From assembly GCF_011745365.1 (NCBI RefSeq), contig NW_024468909.1:1426001-1490000 (forward strand): a DNA stretch of 64,000 bases, written 5' to 3'. A model generated the notes under the pieces. That model worked only from the letters and a program-made list of their open reading frames with translations. It was not told the DNA's origin and searched no databases. Of this stretch, positions 56,599 to 64,000 are shown one piece after another (position 1 is the stretch's first letter; the number at the start of each line of letters is the position of its first letter). The position numbers were made by a program, and so were the translations under genes. Source of the DNA: Cryphonectria parasitica EP155. Lineage: Eukaryota > Ascomycota > Sordariomycetes > Diaporthales > Cryphonectriaceae.

Positions 56599-58023
56599 AT
56601 GGCCAAACCCCCGACACCCGGAGAGGGTGATGGAATCGAGGCCTTCTTCCATCGCAGTGGTGCGCCACCAGACACGAGACACCAGTGCCAAACGCTAGCC
56701 GCACATCTATTCCCCGGCATGAGAATAGAGGAGGCAAACCCCCAAGGGTACTGCTCTTACACTCTATACGTGGGCGCCGACTGTGTCTTGCAGTTCAGAC
56801 CACCAGCGCACAGGCTAGATGTAGACCTGGCCAAGGCAGCCCGCGATGTCTATGGTGAACTCGCCCCGCACACCGAGCTACTCACCGTGCTGAAACCCTC
56901 TGTCATCGTCGCCACCCCACCTGCCTGTGCAGTCCAGGACCGCAGGATTGCAGATGACGACCAGAGGCCTGCAGACGAAGGCATCTCGATACAAGATGAC
57001 GATGACCACCACCACCACAGGCCCATCCAGGCCTCCTCGTTCGACGTCATCTCCATGACCAGGACAAGAGGCATCTCGCTGGCCGAGCACCGCGCATCAC
57101 CTGCTCACGTCTCTCTCACCCCAGGCCAACGCACACGACAGCGCGAGATCCTCGTGGCCCAGTTCGCCCACTTCATCGCCACCGGCTGGAACCATCGACG
57201 ACGCGCTGGCCCTGCTACGGCCTCGAGCAGCCGCCAGCTCGCCCTTCTTCCGCGGCGGATCGGTGGGTCGATGAGGTGGCGGCTGGAGCAGATGAGGGCC
57301 GGGCTGCCGCGGCGGTTCAGGGCGGTGGTGGAGGGGACACTGGCACAGCTGGACGAGATCGTGACGGAGCTGCCGTGGGTGCTGACGCATGGGGATGTGG
57401 TGCCGGGCAATGTAATGATTTCTGAAGAAAATGAGGAGGAGGAGGAGGAGGAGGAGGAGGAGGAGGAGGAGGAGACGGCTTCGGCGGCGGTTGGCCTGGC
57501 TGGATTCTTGGACTGGGCGGAGGCTGAATATTTGCCCTTTGGCGTAGGCTTGTATGGTCTGGAAGCATTTCTGGGTGAGGAAGAGGCTGGCGCTGATGGC
57601 TGGTTCTCTTATTTCCCTGATGCGCAGGAAGTTTGTGAGTACTTCTGGGCCCGGCTGGCGGCGGAGATGCCTGGTGTGGACCTCAGCTGTGGCAGCTCCT
57701 TCCGCGGGCTGGTGGATGCGGCACATACTCTCGGAGTCTTGCTGTGGCACGGGATCGCGTTTGACGACGGTAAGCTGAACCGGGTTGTCGAGGAGGGGCG
57801 AGATGCAGGAGAAATCAGGCGTCTCGATCTCTTTCTCGGCTCTCGGTTGCTGGAATGTGAACACCCAGACGGCAGTGGTGGCATCAGCCGTCATTCTCCT
57901 TCTCCTGCTCTTGGGAGACGGCGGCACCTGTGGCCGCGCGACAAGGGCGCCGTGGATGGCCGGATTTGGACACGAGGCCTGCCTTTCCTGCACTTGTTTG
58001 GCAAGAAACCAACATGTGTTTGA
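56599..58023 (+). CDS. Aminoglycoside-phosphotransferase-like (APH) kinase-fold protein
   Basis: Single exon, 474 aa from ATG 56599 (MAKPPTPGE...). The frame upstream begins only with TTG. A kinase-type catalytic loop is visible (LTHGDVVPGNVMI, HGDxxxxN), followed by GFLDWAEAEYLPFGVGLYGL, which fits the APH metal-binding Asp. The N-lobe is hard to align. An Asp/His run (DDDDHHHH) and a long Glu run (about 15 residues, encoded by GAG repeats at 57433-57473) interrupt it. Fungal members of this family are numerous and their substrates are mostly unknown, so antibiotic resistance should not be inferred. The last ~60 residues look low in complexity and an intron removing part of them cannot be excluded. 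Confidence 0.8.
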   Translation: MAKPPTPGEGDGIEAFFHRSGAPPDTRHQCQTLAAHLFPGMRIEEANPQGYCSYTLYVGADCVLQFRPPAHRLDVDLAKAARDVYGELAPHTELLTVLKPSVIVATPPACAVQDRRIADDDQRPADEGISIQDDDDHHHHRPIQASSFDVISMTRTRGISLAEHRASPAHVSLTPGQRTRQREILVAQFAHFIATGWNHRRRAGPATASSSRQLALLPRRIGGSMRWRLEQMRAGLPRRFRAVVEGTLAQLDEIVTELPWVLTHGDVVPGNVMISEENEEEEEEEEEEEEEETASAAVGLAGFLDWAEAEYLPFGVGLYGLEAFLGEEEAGADGWFSYFPDAQEVCEYFWARLAAEMPGVDLSCGSSFRGLVDAAHTLGVLLWHGIAFDDGKLNRVVEEGRDAGEIRRLDLFLGSRLLECEHPDGSGGISRHSPSPALGRRRHLWPRDKGAVDGRIWTRGLPFLHLFGKKPTCV

Positions 58024-58491
58024 TTTGTTTCTCAGAGCAGAACTGGGCCCGAGTGCGCCGAGTGCGGTCTGCTCGGGAATTTTGATCTCCTCCAAGGCGT
58101 GTTCGTACTGGCAACAGACTAGACTTGGGTGGTTCTTATCTCAGATGGGACACTGGAGTCCGAGGAGCTCCGCGACAAGTCATTTCATAGGACGCACGAT
58201 GGATCAAGTTGCTGGCTGTGTGTATGTTTGTGGAGAATGGTGCCAGAACTTTTGTCTATTCACGTCATATGCAAGTTTCGAGTGCCCACCGTTGGGCCTC
58301 TTGCAGATGACCGGCCCTTGTATATGTACAAATACCCATCGCGGAACCATGGTCCTTCAGAGTCTAGAATAAGTCGCTTATTCATCCCTTCCCGGCTATC
58401 ATTTTCTCGTCGAAGATGGCTGCTTATCTTTTCTTGTTTTCTTTTTCTTCTCCTTTCTTTCCAATAACAAATAGGCCGTTTCTGGTGTCTC
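58024..58491. other. Convergent 3' region APH-like / leu2
   Basis: About 470 bp. It is pyrimidine-rich next to the leu2 stop. Nothing else is seen. Confidence 0.4.
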
Positions 58492-60047
58492 TCACTTCTT
58501 GAGGATCTTCTCCAGCTCCGCAACCACCGCGTCACCCATATCCTTGGTGGTGGCGCTGCCCGCAAGATCCTTCGTGCGGGTGCCGTTGTCGATGGCGTTC
58601 TTGACAGCCAGCTCGACGGCCTTTGCCTCGTTGGGCAGACCGAGGGAATACCTAAACATCATGGCCACGGACAGGATGGTGCCAATGGGGTTGACGATGC
58701 CCTTGCCGGAGATGTCAGGTGCCGAGCCTGCGTGTGTGTGTCTCAACGTCAGCCAAAACAAGAAGGAGAATGAAAAAAAAAAAAAAAGGTATCAAATAGT
58801 TGCTTCATAAAAGAAAAGGAAACTTTACCGTGGATGGGCTCGTAGATGCCGTTGCACTTGCTCTTGCCGTCGGGCAGACCACCCAGGCTGGCACTGGGCA
58901 GCAGGCCGATGCTGCCAGGGATGACGCTGGCCTCGTCGCTAATGATATCGCCAAACAGGTTGCTCGTCATGACGATGCCGTTGAGGGTGCGGGGGCTCTT
59001 GACCATGAGCATGGCGGCCGAGTCGATGAGCTGGTGCTCGAGCTGCAGCTGGGGGAACTCGCGGGCGAACAGGTCGGTGACCGTCTTCCTCCACAGGCGG
59101 CTGGTGGCCAGGACGTTGGCCTTGTCGAGACTCCAGACCTTGGCTGGGGGGTCCTGGGCCAGGGCAAGGAAGGCTGACAGGCGGGCGATACGCTCAATCT
59201 CGGCCCGGCTGTAGGGCTCTGTGTCCATGGCAAAGCCCTTGATGCCATCATCCTCCTGGCGGTCGCCAAAGTAGATGCCGCCCGTCAGCTCGCGAACGAC
59301 GACAAAGTCGGTGCCGCGGCATACTTCTGCCTTGAGTGGCGAGCTGTCGACTAGGGACTCGGAGGCGAAGCTGCAGGGGCGCAGGTTGCCGTATGTCTCG
59401 AGCTCCTTGCGCAGCTTGAGGATGCCCGCCTCGGGCCGCAAAGGTGACGAGGGGCCCCATTCTGGCCCGCCGATGGATCCGAGGAGGACGGCGTCGGCCG
59501 ACTTGGCAGCGGCGAGGGTCTCATCGGTAAGAGGGGTGCCATGAGCATCGATGGAGGCCTAGCGAAGAAGAAAGAAGAAGAAGGATGAGATGAGTTCGGT
59601 GTTATGGCATGTCATGCTGAAGAGGGGAGGGTGAGATGGGACCAAACTTACACCGCCAAAGAGGTGCTCCTGCAGGTTGAACTTTCCTGCTGATGGGCTT
59701 AAGGACTCAACAACCTTGATGACCTATGATGATTTGTGTGGCGTGTAAGTAAGTGAGTGTAAAGGTCGTCCCTCGTCCACCTCCTCGACCCCGTCAGACC
59801 CAGCTTTTCTCATGCGCCGAGCGAGGTTCATACCTTGACTGCCTCATTGACCACCTATTCATACAGAAAATCTCTCGTTAGCTTATCTCATTTATAAGTC
59901 TCTCAAGAGACGCACGGGACTTGGTGCTTGTCATTGGCATGTCATGTCCTCAGGGCATCACATGTTCGAAAGAGGTAGGAAAGTGTGGCGGCTCACCTCA
60001 GGGCCACAGTGATCTCCGCCCAGAACCACGATATTGTGCGTTGCCAT
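58492..60047 (-). CDS. leu2: 3-isopropylmalate dehydrogenase
   Basis: Five exons on the minus strand: 60047-59997, 59854-59834 (21 nt), 59723-59652, 59558-58829 and 58727-58492 (369 aa). The N-terminus reads [17 protein letters not shown], the micro-exon VVNEAVK, then VIKVVESLS. Catalytic and signature parts are intact: [16 protein letters not shown] and [20 protein letters not shown], and the C-terminal [15 protein letters not shown]. The enzyme catalyses NAD-dependent oxidative decarboxylation of 3-isopropylmalate, the third step of leucine synthesis. Length fits LEU2 proteins. The unspliced second intron would remove the micro-exon, so the model depends on accepting it, and it keeps the conserved N-terminal frame. 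Confidence 0.95.
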
Positions 60048-61646
60048 CTTGAATTAATAGGAACTTTGCTGAAGAACAAATCAATTGCAAGGAAGAGAAA
60101 GTCCAAATTCTTAAGATTTTGGGAAGAGAGGTTCAGTTGTTCTTCTCTCTGTTCAACGCCGGACGTGGACGATTCTGTGTGAAAATCTGCCCCTCATTTC
60201 TCGTGGGCGTCTTTCCGGCTTCCGAGATCGGGGCCTGACCTTGCTCAACACGCTGAACGCGGAACCACGGATGAACAAAACCACCCTTGTAACGCGCTTG
60301 CTTCTGAATAGCAGCATATAAATGATGGACTTTCTGCTCCTCTTGAACTATCACTAACACTTCTACACGAGCTGCAAAATCAATTCACCAGCTTAAACGT
60401 CATGCGCATTTCAATTGTTGCAGGCACGAACACGGCACACAAGGCACGCAACGAGATTTGACACGGGTAAACAAAGAAGAGCTTGAAAAAGGAGGGGAAA
60501 AAATGACGTCGACTGCTTGCCCAATTGGCCGAGGCTTTCTTCCGCTCCGCGACGCCGGGTTCAGCTCCCGATGCATCTGAAGATGCTGTTGTGCTGGCTG
60601 AGGATCTTCTTATAGTCCCACAGAGATGCGACGGAAGGAGGGACAGCTGCACCCAGAGCCCAAATACAAATGTCAAATTGGAAACTGTGCTATAACGCTG
60701 ACCTGAGCCTTCACCTAAAGTAGACTGAATAGGCGAACAAAACACCACTCTAGCACGTGTAAGCCGCGGGTCGTCGATTTGTTGTTCTTCTTTCCTGAAC
60801 CATCGGTTTGCTTCCATCTCGTTCAGGGTCCAACCCCCCATTATCCGTCCAGACCCTTTAATTCTTGCGGAGGCAGCTAAAACGAAGGCCCCTAATTGAG
60901 GGCTACGTGGGCAGCCATATTATTAAGATGGGCCACCCGTTCTAGCCGGGTCCAGCCCCTGAAACGGCCCGCAAATCTGGCCCGAGAGAGAGAGAGAAAG
61001 GGAAGGAAGGCCTCGAAGCTGGCGACCTGCTAGGTGACGTCTTAGGGTCCTCGGTTGCTGCTTCTCCCTCTCTATTTTGGGTCGGGCGACGGCAAGTGAG
61101 GATGAGGTCGAAACCAAGGAAGCCAGAGCGATTATCAAGTCTTCAGGATGATGTGTACATGAGCCATCCTGCCTTGATTTTCTTCTTTACTGCATAAAAC
61201 ACATGTCATTCCCTTACTCGCCCAGTCACACGGTGACACGCGAGCGGTGTCTCGCGTATCCATTTGTCCTCTCCAAAGCTCGAGCTCGTGGGGGAAAAAG
61301 GCCCTTGTCCGTTACGACACAAGTCTGGCCGGGAAGAATACCCACTTTCAGGGCTCGACTTCCACTCTTGTATCAAGGCGAAGCTGGGCCTCCAAACCTA
61401 TTTTCCTGGAGATCGCCAGGCGGTGAGGTGGACGTGGTGTCAAAATTGATGGACTTTGGTTGAGCCGAGTATGTGGCGCGATTGCACACGTACTCACTCA
61501 CTTACTCGTTGTCTAGCATAGAGTTTCTTCTTCCCACCGCCGTCGAAGCCCTCCTTTTATTTGGAATAAACAGATTCCCACATACATCGTAACATCTCCT
61601 CCCCCGTCCAGGACAGAGTGGTGCAAACACTCCTACAACAGTCGTC
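60048..61646. promoter_or_regulatory. Divergent region leu2 / plc1
   Basis: About 1.6 kb between divergent start codons. I looked for a Leu3-type palindrome (GCCGGNNCCGGC) and did not find one. A 153-codon frame at 60380-60841 (minus) has no recognisable domain. Confidence 0.4.
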
Positions 61647-63934
61647 ATGGCGGCGGCTGCACCACAAGAGCAGCAGCAGCAGCAGCAGAAGGAGGAGGAT
61701 GGAGAACTCCCTCCGCCCAGTGAGGCCATCACCCAGGCCGGTGGTGGCGTCTCCGGCGCGGGTCCCGCCCGCAGCATCACCACTGTCTCTGCTGCTGTGC
61801 TCCCATACCTCGAGAAAATCTTCAACTGTCATGCCGACACCAGCCAGGCCTGGCACCGTGGCCAGGCAGAGACCTTCATCCGATGCACTCAGGCTGGCGA
61901 CCCGAATGGCAGCGCCGAGGGCCTCCCTGCCGACCTGGCTACCAAGGACGAGCTGGACTTCAATGATTTTCTGCGCTACATGACCAGTGATGCTACCAGC
62001 GCCGTCACACCCCTGAATGCACAAACGGGTGGGGACCTGTCCTATCCGCTGAGCAGCTACTTCATCTCCAGCAGCCACAACACGTACCTCACGGGAAACC
62101 AGCTCAGCAGTGATGCCAGCACGGACGCGTACAAGAACGTCCTGCTACGCGGGTGTAGATGCATCGAGATTGATGTCTGGGATGGGGACGAGTCAGACTC
62201 AGAGGCCAGCGGTTACTCGTCGAGTGACCTCGAGGATCATGACCCCAAGAAGGCGGCTGCAGCTCGCGCAAAGAGGAAGGCAAAGGTCGACAAGGCCAAG
62301 GCCAAGATTCCCAAGTCCGTGCTGCAGAAGCTTGAGCAGACATCGCTCGGCAAGAAGCTCGAGAAGTATGTCGAGAAGAAGACGGAGCCCAAGGCGCCCG
62401 CCTCGCCGTCTACCTCGTCAGCAGCAGCAGCAGCAGCAGCGCCAGCGCCAGCACCCGCAGCGAAGGATGATTCGAAAGTGAAAGTCGCCAGCCAGGCCTC
62501 CTCCTCTCCTGCGCCGCCGTTGGTGGAGAAGCTCCCGGCCCTCGCGGCGGCTGTTATCGAACCCCGTGTACTACATGGTTACACGCTAACCAAGGAGGTC
62601 TCCTTCCGCGAGGTGTGTTTGGCTATCAAGGAGTACGCCTTTGCCGTGACGGATCTGCCGCTCATCGTGAGTCTCGAGGTGCATGCAGGGCCTGAACAGC
62701 AGGAGATCATGGTCAAGATCATGAACGAGACCTGGGCCGGCCTCCTACTCGATCCGCCTGAGAAGGAGGCCGACGTACTCCCGTCGCCTAGCGACCTGCG
62801 TCGCAAAATTCTCGTCAAGGTCAAGTACGCGCCCCCTGGCCAGGAGGTCTCTGCGGCCGCCGCATCCGACGAGGATGTCTCTACGCCGGGCCAAGTCGCT
62901 GCCCCTGGGTCTCCAGAGGCCAAGAAGAAGAAGAAGCCCTCCAAGATCATTCATGCTCTGAGTGCCCTGGGCATCTACACCAAGGCCGTTTCGTTCAAGT
63001 CGCTTCACCAACCGGAAGCCACTATGCCGTCACACGTCTTTTCCCTGGGCGAGAAGAGCGTCAGAGAGGTGCACGAGAAGCAGGGTCAGGACCTGTTTGA
63101 GCACAACCGAAAATATCTCATGCGGGCGTACCCATCTGGCTTCAGAGTTGGCTCGTCCAATCTGGACCCTACGCCGTTCTGGAGGAAGGGGATCCAGATT
63201 GCCGCGTTGAACTGGCAGCACTGGGATGAGGGCATGATGTGAGTGGGAAGCAAAAGCATCCAGAAGCGCTGGCCTGATTATAATTGCTGACCCATTGTCC
63301 CTACCCACCATACAGGCTCAACGAGGGCATGTTTGCCGGCTCAGGCGGTTACGTTCTCAAGCCTCCAGGCTACCGACACGACAAGCCTAACGCGCCCGCC
63401 GAGACCGCCCACGTGCAGCACCGCACGCTGGACCTCGAGATCAAGGTTCTCGCCGCTCAGAACCTGCCGCTCCCGCCCGAGACCTCGGTCAAGTCGTTTA
63501 ACCCTTACGTCAAGGTCGAGCTTCACGTCGAAGCCGGTGGGGAGCGCCACGGCCACTTCCCCGCCGACGGTCACGAGTGTGACCTGGCCACCGCGGCCGC
63601 TGCCAAGGCCGCAGCCGCCAGGCGCAGCGAGGACGATGAGGAGGTCGAGGGCGAGTACAAGGCGCGCACCAAGACCGCCAAGGCCACGTGCGATCCGGAC
63701 TATAAGGGCGAAATACTCGAGTTCAAGGCCATCCCAGGCGTCGTCGAGGAACTGAGCTTCGTGCGCTTCATCGTGCGCGACGACGTCAAGTTTAGGCGGG
63801 ATGATCTCGCTGCATGGGCGTGTGTACGCCTGGACCGGCTGCGGATGGGGTACCGCTTTGTGAGACTTATGGATGCCAAGGGGAAGGAGAGTGAGGGGGC
63901 TATTCTTGTCAAGGTCATGAAGAAGGTCTATTAG
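61647..63934 (+). CDS. plc1: Phosphoinositide-specific phospholipase C (delta type)
   Basis: Exons are 61647-63238 and 63316-63934 (736 aa), joined at ...NWQHWDEGMM/LNEGMF. The N-terminus has a short polyQ run. A degenerate EF-hand-like region lies at about residues 55-125. The X domain follows, with SSYFISSSHNTYLTGNQLSS and RCIEIDVWDG (catalytic His and Ca-ligands). A charged Lys/Ala/Ser insertion of about 120 residues precedes HGYTLTKEVSFREVCLAIKE. The Y domain and a C-terminal C2 domain (DLEIKVLAAQNLPLPPETSV) complete it. No PH domain is visible. The enzyme cleaves PIP2 into IP3 and diacylglycerol at the plasma membrane. Confidence 0.95.
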
Positions 63935-64000
63935 TTCGGGTTGATTGGGTTGCGGAAGTTTTGTGTAAGGGGAGACACACAGAGAGAGAGATGGAGGGAG

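Noticed and set aside
56599..58023. Antibiotic-resistance gene
   Set aside because: The APH fold is common in fungi with unknown substrates. Nothing in the sequence indicates aminoglycoside specificity.
1..64000. CRISPR arrays, bacterial operons, prophage or integrase sites
   Set aside because: The sequence is eukaryotic nuclear DNA with spliceosomal introns. No array of direct repeats with spacers was seen.

Overview
The window is nuclear DNA of a filamentous ascomycete, most likely a Sordariomycete. The signs are short introns (about 50 to 170 nt) with GTANGT-type donors and CTRAC-like branch sites, G+C-rich third codon positions, genes separated by 0.3 to 4 kb on both strands, and a gene set with clear fungal orthologues. 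The species cannot be named from the sequence alone. All starts are taken at ATG. I rebuilt exons by eye from splice signals and checked that every complete multi-exon model sums to a whole number of codons.

Layout. 0-5 kb: a divergent pair, the 3'-truncated polarity protein MesA/Afi1 (minus) and a myosin II regulatory light chain (plus). 7.6-14 kb: two J-domain proteins in tandem, a cytosolic TPR-DnaJ co-chaperone of the DNAJC7 type and the ER translocon subunit Sec63. 14.5-21 kb (minus): a GMC oxidoreductase, a stand-alone SLATT-domain membrane protein, an intron-containing tRNA-Arg(UCG) and a Ddr48-like glycine-rich stress protein. 22-26 kb: Pex8 divergent from a TMEM170 protein, which converges on a sugar O-acetyltransferase. 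28-32 kb: Ste14 isoprenylcysteine methyltransferase converging on a DGAT1-type acyltransferase. 33-41 kb: Pfs2 (mRNA 3' processing), Nuc1/EndoG and a Zrt3-like ZIP zinc transporter. 42-44.5 kb: TFIIIA and the shared RNA polymerase subunit Rpb6 on a bidirectional promoter. 44.5-48.4 kb: a gene-poor stretch. 48.4-50.1 kb: a GPI-type Thr-rich surface protein. 51.6-55 kb: a DUF2235 hydrolase and an unrecognised protein. 55.4-56.2 kb: an AT-rich block. 56.6-64 kb: a phosphotransferase-like protein, LEU2 and a delta-type phospholipase C.

The genes are mostly housekeeping and do not form an obvious biosynthetic cluster. Functional themes that recur are secretory-pathway and lipid membranes (Sec63, TMEM170, DGAT1, Ste14, PLC), polarity and cytokinesis (MesA, Rlc1) and transcription/RNA (TFIIIA, Rpb6, Pfs2).

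The most interesting observation is downstream of the TPR-DnaJ gene. Its reading frame stays open for 115 sense codons after the TGA. That stretch encodes an acidic linker, an amphipathic segment and a transmembrane-like hydrophobic helix, suggesting a membrane-anchored readthrough or alternatively processed isoform. Others are a SLATT effector-type protein outside any recognised defence locus, a spliced uORF before ste14, a 21-nt LEU2 micro-exon, a GC-AG intron, an exon-per-repeat surface protein, and a palindromic E2F-like element in the TFIIIA/RPB6 promoter.
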